Assembly (NCBI GenBank): GCA_050249455.1
Contig: JBFWQM010000002.1
Span: 19,770-83,769 of the forward strand
Length of the DNA: 64,000 bases
From: JBFWQM01 sp050249455
GTDB taxonomy: Bacteria; Pseudomonadota; Alphaproteobacteria; MPNO01; VGEU01
Reading direction: 5' to 3'
The notes below the pieces were generated by a model. It was not told the DNA's origin and did not search any database. It saw nothing but the letters and a program-made list of their open reading frames with translations. Each line of letters begins with the position of its first letter. The stretch's first letter is position 1. The translations under genes were made by a program, and so were the position numbers. Positions 49,519-58,610 of the stretch are shown in pieces.

Positions 49519-49617
49519 AGCTTTATCCGATCAGGTTTGATCGGATACCGCTCTCGGTTCTTCGTTGGTCGCATTCTCTGCGGCGAACCGGATTCCACTT
49601 CGCCGGATAATGCTCTA
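49516..49617. repeat. 102-bp inverted-repeat element whose ends are the stop codons of both neighbours
   Basis: The ends TAGAGCTTTATCCG (49516-49529) and CGGATAATGCTCTA (49604-49617) are inverted with one mismatch. Next to the left end is a second palindrome ATCCGATCAGGTTTGATCGGAT. The pattern resembles RIME/REP-like elements that I know from Rhizobiales. The left TAG ends the DUF423 gene and the right TAG (minus strand) ends the SoeC/DmsC-like gene. Confidence 0.75.
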
Positions 49618-50562
49618 GGCCGCCTCGGCGCCGTAGTACAGCATCACGGCGTGCTTTGCCTCGGCGAAGAACAGCCAGCGCTCCACCAGCACGCCGGCCG
49701 AGGCAGATAGCGCCGCCGCCGCCATGCACGGGATGGCAAGCCAGCCGGGCGCGTCCATGCCGGCAAGCACCAGCACGAACGGCACCGCGAACAGGCACAC
49801 GAAGGCGATGCGCCGCAGCTTCGCCGCGTGGCGGCGCGCGACGGTGAACCCCATCTCGGTCTGGACGTAGTTCTCCTGCGTGTTCGGCGGGTCGAGCAGG
49901 CGCACCTTGCCGATCGCGCCGAGGCCGGTCGCGGACTCGACCGTCGCCGGCCCGCGCGTCGTGTCGATGAAGCGCCAGTAGGTTCGCTTCAGCCAGAACG
50001 CGAGGATGATGGCGCCGACGCAGACCAGCGCCACCCACGGCGTCCAGTAGCCGAAGATGCGCACCAGCGCGCCGAACCACAGCGCGCCGGTCATCAGCGA
50101 CAGCGCCAGGTAGTTGGGCAGCACATGGCGGTTGTGCCAGGCGTGGACCGGCTTCAGCGAGGCGTAGATCATCGCGGTGCAGACCACCGTGACGGCCGCG
50201 CACACGGCGGCGACGAGCCCGAACGCCGCCCAGACGCCGCGGTTGTCGCCGAGGAACACCCAGCCGATCGCGAACAGCCCCGCCGGCACGTAGGTCGCGA
50301 CCGAGGCGACGCCTTCGCGCGACAGCCACGAGGTGCGCCACTGCGAGAACGCCCGCCACGCCCGCTCGGGATGGCCGAGATGGAACGTGGACGACAGCAG
50401 GCCGAAGGTGATCGCGCCGAGCGACAGCCCGAACCCGATCAGCCCCAGCCACAGATCCGGCGGCAGCGTGCCGGCCGCGGCGAACACCGCCATCAGCGCG
50501 AGCAGGCCGTAGCCGGCGCCGGAGGCGGTGGTGAAGAAGATGACGGAATAGGCTGGATGCAC
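49615..50562 (-). CDS. DmsC/SoeC-type membrane anchor subunit
   Basis: 315 residues from a GTG, with eight to nine transmembrane helices. STFHLGHPERAWRAFSQWRTSWLSREG is the conserved early loop of DmsC-family anchors and AWHNRHVLPNYLALSL is a later one. It should take electrons to or from quinone for the iron-sulfur and molybdenum subunits encoded upstream. A 177-base gap with a repeat pair separates it from the iron-sulfur gene. The stop codon is supplied by the adjoining inverted-repeat element. No strong ribosome-binding site precedes the GTG; translation of the region upstream is repeat-derived. Confidence 0.82.
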   Translation of the reverse strand: MHPAYSVIFFTTASGAGYGLLALMAVFAAAGTLPPDLWLGLIGFGLSLGAITFGLLSSTFHLGHPERAWRAFSQWRTSWLSREGVASVATYVPAGLFAIGWVFLGDNRGVWAAFGLVAAVCAAVTVVCTAMIYASLKPVHAWHNRHVLPNYLALSLMTGALWFGALVRIFGYWTPWVALVCVGAIILAFWLKRTYWRFIDTTRGPATVESATGLGAIGKVRLLDPPNTQENYVQTEMGFTVARRHAAKLRRIAFVCLFAVPFVLVLAGMDAPGWLAIPCMAAAALSASAGVLVERWLFFAEAKHAVMLYYGAEAA

Positions 50563-50623
50563 GGAGCGGGCTTTTCGTCGTGGTTGGGTTGGCGGAACGA
50601 GGCAGGCGTGGTGTCCGTGGCTA

Positions 50624-50700
50624 CCCCTCCCCCCGACCGCCTCCCGCAAGGGGAGGGGGAGCAAAGCCCTCCCCCTCGACGGGGGAGGGTTGGGTGGGGG
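50624..50700. repeat. GC-rich palindromic repeat, head-to-head pair without a gene
   Basis: Two full arms of the family seen at the DUF559 cassettes lie 7 bases apart in opposite orientation: 50624-50659 (ending GCAAGGGGAGGGGG) and 50667-50700 (starting CCCTCCCCCTCGACGGGG). They occupy the gap inside the molybdoenzyme operon. The relative orientation of the arms is opposite to that around the DUF559 genes. Confidence 0.75.
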
Positions 50701-50739
50701 TGACGCCGCGGCCCCGAAGCTTGACCGTGAGGCGCCGCG

Positions 50740-51486
50740 TCATCGCGACAGCACCGCGTCGATCCACTTGAGGAAGCGGTTGCCGCCGCCCGTCTCGGCC
50801 GGCTCCAGCCGCGCCGGCGCGCCGGTGCAGCCGGCGGCGGTCTTCGGCGCGCGGGGCGGCAGGTACTTGTTGACCGGCTTGTAGCCCATCTCCGCCATCA
50901 GGTCGAAGCCGCCGCGCTCGGCGACCAGCTTCGAGACGTCGGAGTCCGGATCGCCGAGGTCGCCGAAATGGCGCGCCGATGCCGGGCAGGTCGCGACGCA
51001 GGCCGGCACGCGGTCGATCTCGTCGAGGTTCTCGTTGTAGATGCGGTCGATGCACAGCGTGCACTTCTTCATCACGCCGGCGTCGTCGTCGAACTCGCGC
51101 GCGCCGTAGGGGCAGGCCCACGAGCACAGCTTGCAGCCGATGCAGACGTCCTCGTTGACCAGCACGATGCCGTCCTCGGCCCGCTTGTAGGACGCGCCGG
51201 TCGGGCACACGGTGACGCATTGCGGCGTCTCGCAATGCAGGCACGAGCGCGGGAAGTGGACGGTGCGCGATTTCGCGCCCTCGCCGGCCTCGAAAGTGTG
51301 GATCCGGTTGAACCATACGCCCGCGGCTTGCGCGCCGTACGGGTCGCGGTCGGGCAGCGGCGCGGAATGGCCGCCGGTGTTCCACTCCTTGCAGTTGACC
51401 GCGCAGGCGTGGCAGCCGACGCAGGTGTCGAGGTCGATGACGAGCCCGAGCTTCTTCGCCGACGGGCTGGCGGGCAGCGCGGTCAT
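50740..51486 (-). CDS. DmsB/SoeB-type iron-sulfur electron-transfer subunit
   Basis: 248 residues with four cysteine clusters for [4Fe-4S] centres: CVGCHACAVNC, CLHCETPQCVTVC, CIGCKLCSWAC and CTLCIDR with CVATC. This is the usual four-cluster subunit that links the Mo catalytic subunit to the membrane anchor. No Tat signal is present, so the complex faces the cytoplasm. Its ATG overlaps the stop of the Mo subunit gene (ATGA). The C-terminal 70 residues, including the unusual AAGCTGAPA, extend beyond the core fold. Confidence 0.9.
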   Translation of the reverse strand: MTALPASPSAKKLGLVIDLDTCVGCHACAVNCKEWNTGGHSAPLPDRDPYGAQAAGVWFNRIHTFEAGEGAKSRTVHFPRSCLHCETPQCVTVCPTGASYKRAEDGIVLVNEDVCIGCKLCSWACPYGAREFDDDAGVMKKCTLCIDRIYNENLDEIDRVPACVATCPASARHFGDLGDPDSDVSKLVAERGGFDLMAEMGYKPVNKYLPPRAPKTAAGCTGAPARLEPAETGGGNRFLKWIDAVLSR

Positions 51487-54389
51487 CGGTCTTCACCGTT
51501 CGGCCGCCGCGGCTTGAAGCCGCGGCCGTAGCGCAGGATCGGCGGCCGCTTCGGCATGGTCGGCGGCGGCTTGAGCGGCGGGAAGCGCGGCACGGTCTCG
51601 CCGGCCTCCACCTCGTCGGCCTTCTCGATGCGCACCCGCAGGTCGTACCACGCCGCCTGTCCGGTGACGGGATCGGAGTTGGAATACCGGTAGCCGTCCT
51701 CGCGCGCCGGCAGCAGCTCGGCGATCACGTGGTTGAGCAGGAAGCCGCGGGTCGCCTCCGGCGCATCGGCGTCGAGATTCCATGCCCCGGCCCGCTTGCC
51801 GATCGCGTTCCACGTCCAGGCGGTGTCGGCGTTGACCCCCTCCATCAGCCGGACCTGGACCTTGATGCGGCCGTGGTGGCTGGTCACCCACACCCAGTCG
51901 TCGTCGCCGATGCCGAGCTGCGTCGCCTTGGCGCGGTTCATGTAGAGCCGATTGGCGCCGTGGATCTGGCGCAGCCAGGCGTTCTGCGAGCCCCAGGAGT
52001 GGTACATCGCCATCGGCCGCTGGGTCAGCGCGTGCATCGGGAAATCGGCGTTGTTGACCGCGTCCTCCTCGAACGGCGTGTACCAGATCGGCAGCGGGTC
52101 GAAATAGGCCTCGATCCGCGCCTTGTGCTGCGCCGGCGGCTGCTTGGCGCCATGGCCGCGGGCGGCCAGGCGGAACCTCTGAATCGGCTCGGAATAGATC
52201 TGCAGCACGATCTGGTCGGCCTTGCCGATCCAGCCCATCGACGCCGCGTACTCCAGGTAGCCCTTGTTGGCGTGCTTGTAGTAGCGCTGGTCGTCGGGCA
52301 GCCGGTAGTGCCAGAAGCACTGGTGCTCCAGGTAGTGCTCGAGCTGGCGCGGGTTGGTGGCGCCGACGCCGTGGCTGTCGCCGTTGCCGCGCCAGCCGGC
52401 CAGCATGCCGATGCCGGGCGCGCGCTCGTGGTTGGCCATGTAGTCGGCGTAGCCGCCGGGATAGCGGGCGCCGCCGTCCTCGCGCAGCAGGCCGGGCAGG
52501 CCCAGCCGGGCGCCGAGGTCGATCAGCACGTCCTGGAACGGGCGCACGTCGCGCTCAGGCTTTACCACCGGCTGGCGGATCGAATCGGCCGGGCCGTCGG
52601 CCTCGCAGATCGGGCGGTCGAGCAGCGAGATGCAGTCCCAGCGCTCCAGGTACGTCGTGTCGGGCAGCACCAGGTCGGCGTAGGGCACCATCTCGGAGAA
52701 GTAGGCGTCGGCATAGATCAGCCGCGGGATGCGGTATTCGCCAGTCGCCGGATCCTTGTCGGTCAGCATCCGCATGGTGCCCGATGTGTTCATCGACGAG
52801 TTCCAGCTCATGTTCGCCATGTACATGAACAAGGTGTCGATCGGGTACGGGTCGCCCTTCCACGCGTTGGCGATCACCATGTGCATGACGCCGTGCGCGG
52901 CGACCGGGGCCTCCCACGAATACGCCTTGTCGATGCGCCGAGGCGTGCCGTCGTCGTCGACCAGCAGGTCCTCCGGGCCGGTCGGGAAGCCGAGCGGCGG
53001 GCCGCCCATCGGCTTGCCGGGGCCGATCTGGTCGGCGCGGCCGGCCGGCTTCTGTGCCGGCGGGATCGGCTTGGGGAACGGCGGCTTGTAGCGGAAGCCG
53101 CCGGGGACGTCGATCGAGCCCAGCAGCATCTGCAGCAGGTGGATCGCCCGGCAGGTGTGGAAGCCGTTGGAGTGGGCGGAGATGCCGCGCATCGCGTGCA
53201 TCGCGACCGGGCGGCCGATCATCTTCTCCTGCCGCCGGCCGGCCCAGTCGGTCCACGCGACGTCGAGGGTGATCTCCTCGGCGAACGCGGCGTGCGCGAG
53301 CTCCGCGGCGATGCGCCGGATGGTGTCGGCGTCGATGCCGGTGCGCTGCGCGACGCGGTCCGGCGAATACGCGTCGTCGAGGTAGCGCGCGGCCATCAGC
53401 TGGAATGCCGGCACCGCGCGGCGGCCGTCGGCGAGCGTGACGTCGCCGGCCAGCGCCGGCGACACGTCGGGGCGCAGCGCGCTCGCCAGCGCGTTCGCCT
53501 GTTTGTCCCAGCACAGCGGCGCGCCGCTCTCGTCGCGCGCGAACAGGCCGTCGTCGGCCGCGCCCGGCGCCTGGATCACCAGCCACGGCGCGTTGGTGTA
53601 GCGGACGAGGTAGTCGAGGTCGACCTTGTTCGCCTTGAGGATCTCGTGGATCAGCGCGAAGACCAGCAGGCCGTCGGTGCCCGGCCGGATGCCCAGCCAT
53701 TCGTCGGCGATCGCGGAATAGCCGGTCTTGATCGGGTTGACCGAGACGAACTTGGCGCCGCGCTTCTTCAGCTTGCCAAGCCCAATCTTGATCGGGTTGG
53801 AATCGTGGTCCTCGGCGACGCCGAACATCAGGAAATAACGGGTCAGGTCCCAGTCGGGCTCGCCGAACTCCCAGAACGACCCGCCGATGGAATACAACCC
53901 GGCGGCCGCCATGTTGACCGAGCAGAAGCCGCCGTGCGCGGCGTAGTTCGGGGTGCCGAATTGCGTCGCCCACCACCCCGTCAGCGCCTGGCTCTGGTCG
54001 CGGCCGGTGAAGAAGGCGAGCTTGCGCGGGTCGCTGGCCCGGATCGCGCCCAGCCATTCGACGGCCAGCGCCATCGCCTCGTCCCATTCGATCTCGCGGA
54101 ACTCGCCGGCGCCGCGCTCGCCGACCCGCAGCAGCGGCTTCGACAGCCGCGCCGGCGAATAATGCTGCATGATGCCGGCGGAACCCTTGGCACACAGCAC
54201 GCCGCGGTTCACCGGGTGGTTCCGGTTGCCCTCGATGTAGCGGATCGAGCCGTCCTTCAGGTGCACCTTGATGCCGCAGCGGCAGGCGCACATGTAGCAG
54301 GTCGTATACTTGACCTCGTCGGCAACCTTGGGGGAGGTGTCGATCCGCTCCGGGGCGGGGTCGATGATCTCGCGCAACATCCGTGGCAT
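51483..54389 (-). CDS. Molybdopterin oxidoreductase catalytic subunit, SoeA-like (cytoplasmic sulfite dehydrogenase candidate)
   Basis: 968 residues of the DMSO reductase superfamily. The N-terminal [4Fe-4S] site is C31-x2-C34-x3-C38 and C66 (TCYMCACRCG, GVLCAKG). Binding segments for two pterin guanine dinucleotides include FTGRDQSQALTGWW and the C-terminal MYHSWGSQNAWLRQIHG. There is no twin-arginine signal, which sets it apart from DmsA and fits SoeA, the cytoplasmic sulfite-oxidising subunit. Gene order A-B-C matches soeABC. The adjoining persulfide dioxygenase supports sulfite as substrate. The start MPRMLREI at 54389 is uncertain; an ATG three codons later is possible. Confidence 0.82.
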   Translation of the reverse strand: MPRMLREIIDPAPERIDTSPKVADEVKYTTCYMCACRCGIKVHLKDGSIRYIEGNRNHPVNRGVLCAKGSAGIMQHYSPARLSKPLLRVGERGAGEFREIEWDEAMALAVEWLGAIRASDPRKLAFFTGRDQSQALTGWWATQFGTPNYAAHGGFCSVNMAAAGLYSIGGSFWEFGEPDWDLTRYFLMFGVAEDHDSNPIKIGLGKLKKRGAKFVSVNPIKTGYSAIADEWLGIRPGTDGLLVFALIHEILKANKVDLDYLVRYTNAPWLVIQAPGAADDGLFARDESGAPLCWDKQANALASALRPDVSPALAGDVTLADGRRAVPAFQLMAARYLDDAYSPDRVAQRTGIDADTIRRIAAELAHAAFAEEITLDVAWTDWAGRRQEKMIGRPVAMHAMRGISAHSNGFHTCRAIHLLQMLLGSIDVPGGFRYKPPFPKPIPPAQKPAGRADQIGPGKPMGGPPLGFPTGPEDLLVDDDGTPRRIDKAYSWEAPVAAHGVMHMVIANAWKGDPYPIDTLFMYMANMSWNSSMNTSGTMRMLTDKDPATGEYRIPRLIYADAYFSEMVPYADLVLPDTTYLERWDCISLLDRPICEADGPADSIRQPVVKPERDVRPFQDVLIDLGARLGLPGLLREDGGARYPGGYADYMANHERAPGIGMLAGWRGNGDSHGVGATNPRQLEHYLEHQCFWHYRLPDDQRYYKHANKGYLEYAASMGWIGKADQIVLQIYSEPIQRFRLAARGHGAKQPPAQHKARIEAYFDPLPIWYTPFEEDAVNNADFPMHALTQRPMAMYHSWGSQNAWLRQIHGANRLYMNRAKATQLGIGDDDWVWVTSHHGRIKVQVRLMEGVNADTAWTWNAIGKRAGAWNLDADAPEATRGFLLNHVIAELLPAREDGYRYSNSDPVTGQAAWYDLRVRIEKADEVEAGETVPRFPPLKPPPTMPKRPPILRYGRGFKPRRPNGEDR

Positions 54390-54541
54390 GAACCGGCTAC
54401 CAGACGCGGGGGCGGTACGAATAGAAAACTTTTCCCTCCCGGTCAAATCCGGCGCGCGTGTATTCTCCGCCGGGCGCGATCATTAGACGGCTATGTGACG
54501 CGCGCGGCCGGCAGGGCAAGTCATTGGTTTGGCGAGGGGAC

Positions 54542-55405
54542 ATGAACGCCGCGATCATACCCTTCTTCCACGAGCGCACCAACACCGTCACCTATGTCGT
54601 TTCCGACCCGGCGACGCGGCGTGCCGCGGTGATCGACCCGGTGCGCGACTACGACGCCGCCAGCGGGCGCACCGGCCGCGGGTCGGTGGACACGGTGATC
54701 GATCGGGTGCGGGCCGACGGCCTGGCCGTGGACTGGGTGCTGGAGACCCACGTCCACGCCGACCATCTCAGCGCCGCGCCGCTGGTCAAGGCGGCGCTGG
54801 GCGGGCGCATCGGCATCGGCGCCCGCGTGGTGGAGGTGCAGAAGACCTTCGGCGCGCTGTTCAACGTCGAGCCCGGGTTCGCGCCCGACGGCCGCCAGTT
54901 CGACCACCTGTTCGGCGACGGCGAGACGTTCGCGATCGGCGGGCTGCAGGGGCGCGTGCTGCACACCCCCGGCCACACCCCGGCCTGCGTCAGCTACGTG
55001 ATCGGCGACGCAGTGTTCGTCGGGGACACGATCTTCATGCCCGATTCAGGCACCGCACGCTGCGACTTCCCCGGCGGCGACGCCGCCACGCTCTACCGCT
55101 CGATCCGCCGCCTGCTCGACCTGCCGCCGGCCACGCGCATGTTCCACTGCCACGACTACGGCGCCGGCGGCAAGCGGCCGGTCGCGTGGGAGACCACGGT
55201 CGCGGCGCAGCGCGCCGGCAACATCCACGTCAGGGACGGCGTGACGGAGGCGGAATTCGTCGCGATGCGCCGCGAACGCGACGCGACGCTCGCCATGCCG
55301 GCGCTGATCGCCCCCTCGGTCCAGGTCAACATCCGCGCCGGCAACCTGCCGCCGCCGGAAGGCAACGGCAAGGTCTACCTCAAGGTACCGGTGGATTCGC
55401 TGTAG
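54542..55405 (+). CDS. MBL-fold persulfide dioxygenase-like hydrolase (ETHE1/Blh type)
   Basis: 287 residues. The metallo-beta-lactamase motif is THVHADHLSAAP (H70, H72, D74, H75), followed by LHTPGHTPACVSY, FVGDTIFMPD and FHCHDYG. A mono-iron site of this kind oxidises glutathione persulfide to sulfite with O2. The length exceeds ETHE1 (about 250) and fits the Blh group found beside rhodanese or sulfur genes. GAGGGG precedes the ATG. It is divergent from the SoeABC-like operon across about 150 bases, so its product sulfite could be the next enzyme's substrate. Confidence 0.85.
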   Translation: MNAAIIPFFHERTNTVTYVVSDPATRRAAVIDPVRDYDAASGRTGRGSVDTVIDRVRADGLAVDWVLETHVHADHLSAAPLVKAALGGRIGIGARVVEVQKTFGALFNVEPGFAPDGRQFDHLFGDGETFAIGGLQGRVLHTPGHTPACVSYVIGDAVFVGDTIFMPDSGTARCDFPGGDAATLYRSIRRLLDLPPATRMFHCHDYGAGGKRPVAWETTVAAQRAGNIHVRDGVTEAEFVAMRRERDATLAMPALIAPSVQVNIRAGNLPPPEGNGKVYLKVPVDSL

Positions 55406-55478
55406 GGCGGTCCGGGCAAGCCCGAACGCCTCGCGGCGTCGGTCTCCAGGTGCGCGTCCGCCGCAGAACCGCGGCCGG

Positions 55479-58400
55479 CTATTCCGCCGCGTGCGGCTGG
55501 CGCTCCATCTGCGACAGGCGCTGGGCGACGTGGTTGATCGGGCGGGTAAAGCGGGCGAGCAGCAAATAGAGCGCCGGGATCAGGAACAGGGTAAACACGG
55601 TGGCCACCAGCACGCCGCCGATGATGACGACGCCGATGGCGCTGCGGCTCTCCGCCCCGGCGCCGGCGGCGATGGCGAGCGGCAGGGCGCCGACGACGGT
55701 GGCGATCGAGGTCATCAGGATCGGGCGCAGCCGGATCACCGAGGCCTCCAGCACCGCGTCGTAGATGCTCTTGCCGTCGTCGCGCAGCTGGTTGGCGAAC
55801 TCCACGATCAGGATGCCGTTCTTGGCCATCAGCCCGATCAGCAGGATCATCCCGATCTGGCTGTAGATGTTGAGGCTGTAGCCGACCAGCAGCAGCGCCG
55901 CCAGGCTGCCGGTCACCGCGATCGGCACCGACAGCATGATGATCAGCGGGTGGATGTAGCTCTCGAACTGCGCCGCCAGCACCAGGAACACCACCAGCAG
56001 CGCCAAGCCGAAGGTGAAGTAGAGGCTGTCGCTGGATTCCTTGAAGTCGCGGCTCTCGCCCTGCCAGCTCACCACCGCCTCGGCCGGCAGCACGTCCCTG
56101 GTCATCGCCTCGAGCTCGGTGATCGCCTGGCCGAGCGGGTAGCCGGGCGCGAGCGAGGCCTGGACCGTGATCGAGCGCAGGCGGTCGGTGCGGTTGAGCT
56201 CCTGCGGGCCGGCCGCCTCGCCGATGGACACGAGGTTTGACAGCGGGATGAGCTGGCCCGAGGTCGCCGAGCGCACGAACACGTTGGTCAGGTCGCGCGT
56301 CGAGCGGCGGTTCTCGAACGTCGCCTGGGCGATCACCTTGTATTCCTCGCCCTTGTCGACATAGGTGCCGACCTCGCGCGAGCCAAACATCACCTCCAGG
56401 GTGCGGCCGATCTGGTCGAGTGAGACGCCGAGGTCGGCGGCGCGCAGCCGGTCGATCGCCACGCGGATCTCCGGCTTGTTCTCCTGGTAGTTGGAGGTGA
56501 CGTTGAGGAAGCGCGGCTCCTCGCGCATCCGCGCCATCATGCGGTCGCGCCACTGCACCAGCGTCTCGTAGTCCGACCCGCCGAGGACGAGCTGGATCGG
56601 CGGGCGGAAGCCGCGCTGGCCCAGGCTCGGCGGATTGACCGGGAACGCGCGCACGCCGGGGATGGCGTTGATCTTCGGCGCTACGTCCTTGACGATGTCC
56701 TGCTGCTTGCGCTCGCGCTCCGACCAGTCGGTCAGCTTGACGAACAGGTGCCCGGTGTTGACCGGCGCCGGGCGCTGCAGCCCGGGCGCGACGTTGCCCA
56801 TGATCACGGTGGCCTCGCCGCGCTCGATCAAGGGCTGCAGGATCTGCTCGATCTTGGCGACGTGGTCGCGCGTGTATTCCATCGACGCGCCTTCCGGCGC
56901 GGTGACCGGCACGATCAGGTAGCCGCGGTCCTCGGTCGGCACGAACTCCTTGGGCAGCTGCATGAACAGCGTGTAGGACAGCGCCATGCCGCCGGCGCTG
57001 ACCGCGATGATCAGCAGCGGCGCCCGCAGCGCGCCGCGCAGCAGCCAGCGGTAGCCGTTGATCATGCCCTCGAACACCGGCTCGGTGATCTTGTAGAGGA
57101 AGCTCTCGCCGGTCACCGGGCGCAGCAGCTTCGAGCACATCATCGGCGTCAGCGACAGCGCGACGAAGCCGGAGAACAGCACGGCCGCGGCCAGCGCGAT
57201 GCCGAACTCGGTGAACAGCCGGCCGGTGTTGCCCTCCATGAACGAAAGCGGCACGAAGACCGACGCCAGCACCAGCGTCGTCGCGATCACCGCGAAGGCG
57301 ATCTGGCGGCCGCCGCGGATGGCGGCCAGCAGCGGCGGCTCGCCCTCTTCGATCCGCCGGTGGATGTTCTCCAGCACCACGATCGCGTCGTCGACGACGA
57401 TGCCGATCGCCAGCACGAAGGCGAGCAGGGTCAGCACGTTGATCGAGAAGCCGAACGCCGACAGCACGACGAACGAGCCGACGATCGACACCGGGATGGC
57501 GACCGCCGGGATGATCGTGGCGCGCACAGAGCGCAGGAAGATGAAGATCACGCCGACCACCATGGCCAGCCCGATGGCGAGCGCGTGGTTGACCTCGAAG
57601 ATCGAGCGGTCGACGAAGGTGGATTCGTCGTAGCCGACGGCGACGTCGATGCCGGGCGGCAGGGTCGGCTGCAGCAGCGCCATCTCCGCCTTGGCGCCGT
57701 TGGCGACGTCGAGGGTGTTGGCGGTGGACTGCTTCACGACGCCGACGCCGATCGCGGAGCGGCCGTTGGAGCGCATTTCGCTGCGCGTGTCCTCGGGCGC
57801 CAGCTCGACCTGGGCGATCTCGCCCAGCCGGATCTGATAGCCCGACTTGTTCGCTACGACGACACGGGCGAACTGGTCGGGGGTGCGCAGCCGCGCGTCG
57901 GTCTTGACCGTGAACTCGCGCGCGGTGCTCTCCAGCCGCCCGCCCGGCAGCTCGACGTTGTTGCGCCGGACGGCGGCCTCCAGGTCCTCCACCGTCAGGC
58001 CGCGCGCCGACATCGCCTGGCGGTCGAGCCAGATGCGGATGGCGAACCGCCGCTCGCCGCTGATGTAGACGTTGGCCACGCCCGGCACGATCGACAGCCG
58101 GTCGAGCAGGCGGCGCTGCGCGATGTCGGTCAGCTCCAGGTGGCTGAACCGGTCGCTGGTCATCAAGAACCACACGATGGCGCGCGCGTCGGAATCGATC
58201 TTGGCGATGCGCGGCTGCTCGATCGCGTCGGGCAAGCGGTTGAGGACGCGGAAGACGCGGTCGCGCACGTCGTTGGCCGCCGCCTCGACGTCTCGCGCCA
58301 GGGTGAACTCGATCTGGACCTGCGACCGCTCCTCGCGGCTGGTCGAGGTGATGGTCTTGATGCCCTCGATGCCGGCGACGGACGCCTCGATGATCTCGGT

Positions 58401-58589
58401 GACCTGGGACTCGACGACGTCGTTGGACGCGCCCTTGTAGACCGTGGTCACCGAGACGATGGGCGGGTCGATCGCAGGATACTCGCGCACCGGCAGCCGC
58501 ATCAGCGAGGCGATGCCCAGCACCACCAGCAGGAGGCTCATCACCGTCGCGAAGACCGGCCGCTTGATCGAGGTGTCGGACAGGACCAT
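55479..58589 (-). CDS. RND-family multidrug efflux transporter (AcrB/MexF-like)
   Basis: 1036 residues, standard length. Twelve transmembrane helices in two halves flank two large periplasmic loops. The proton relay Asp pair is in AIGIVVDDAIVVLENI and the helix-10 Lys in LIGLMAKNGILIVEF. The N-terminus FIKRPVFAT-like stretch (TSIKRPVFATVMSLLL) is typical. It exports amphiphilic compounds from the periplasm or outer leaflet. It starts 21 bases after the adaptor gene. No outer-membrane channel gene is present, so a TolC/OprM-like protein elsewhere must complete the pump. Confidence 0.92.
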   Translation of the reverse strand: MVLSDTSIKRPVFATVMSLLLVVLGIASLMRLPVREYPAIDPPIVSVTTVYKGASNDVVESQVTEIIEASVAGIEGIKTITSTSREERSQVQIEFTLARDVEAAANDVRDRVFRVLNRLPDAIEQPRIAKIDSDARAIVWFLMTSDRFSHLELTDIAQRRLLDRLSIVPGVANVYISGERRFAIRIWLDRQAMSARGLTVEDLEAAVRRNNVELPGGRLESTAREFTVKTDARLRTPDQFARVVVANKSGYQIRLGEIAQVELAPEDTRSEMRSNGRSAIGVGVVKQSTANTLDVANGAKAEMALLQPTLPPGIDVAVGYDESTFVDRSIFEVNHALAIGLAMVVGVIFIFLRSVRATIIPAVAIPVSIVGSFVVLSAFGFSINVLTLLAFVLAIGIVVDDAIVVLENIHRRIEEGEPPLLAAIRGGRQIAFAVIATTLVLASVFVPLSFMEGNTGRLFTEFGIALAAAVLFSGFVALSLTPMMCSKLLRPVTGESFLYKITEPVFEGMINGYRWLLRGALRAPLLIIAVSAGGMALSYTLFMQLPKEFVPTEDRGYLIVPVTAPEGASMEYTRDHVAKIEQILQPLIERGEATVIMGNVAPGLQRPAPVNTGHLFVKLTDWSERERKQQDIVKDVAPKINAIPGVRAFPVNPPSLGQRGFRPPIQLVLGGSDYETLVQWRDRMMARMREEPRFLNVTSNYQENKPEIRVAIDRLRAADLGVSLDQIGRTLEVMFGSREVGTYVDKGEEYKVIAQATFENRRSTRDLTNVFVRSATSGQLIPLSNLVSIGEAAGPQELNRTDRLRSITVQASLAPGYPLGQAITELEAMTRDVLPAEAVVSWQGESRDFKESSDSLYFTFGLALLVVFLVLAAQFESYIHPLIIMLSVPIAVTGSLAALLLVGYSLNIYSQIGMILLIGLMAKNGILIVEFANQLRDDGKSIYDAVLEASVIRLRPILMTSIATVVGALPLAIAAGAGAESRSAIGVVIIGGVLVATVFTLFLIPALYLLLARFTRPINHVAQRLSQMERQPHAAE

Positions 58590-58610
58590 CGACGGGCTCT
58601 CTGCGCTGGC

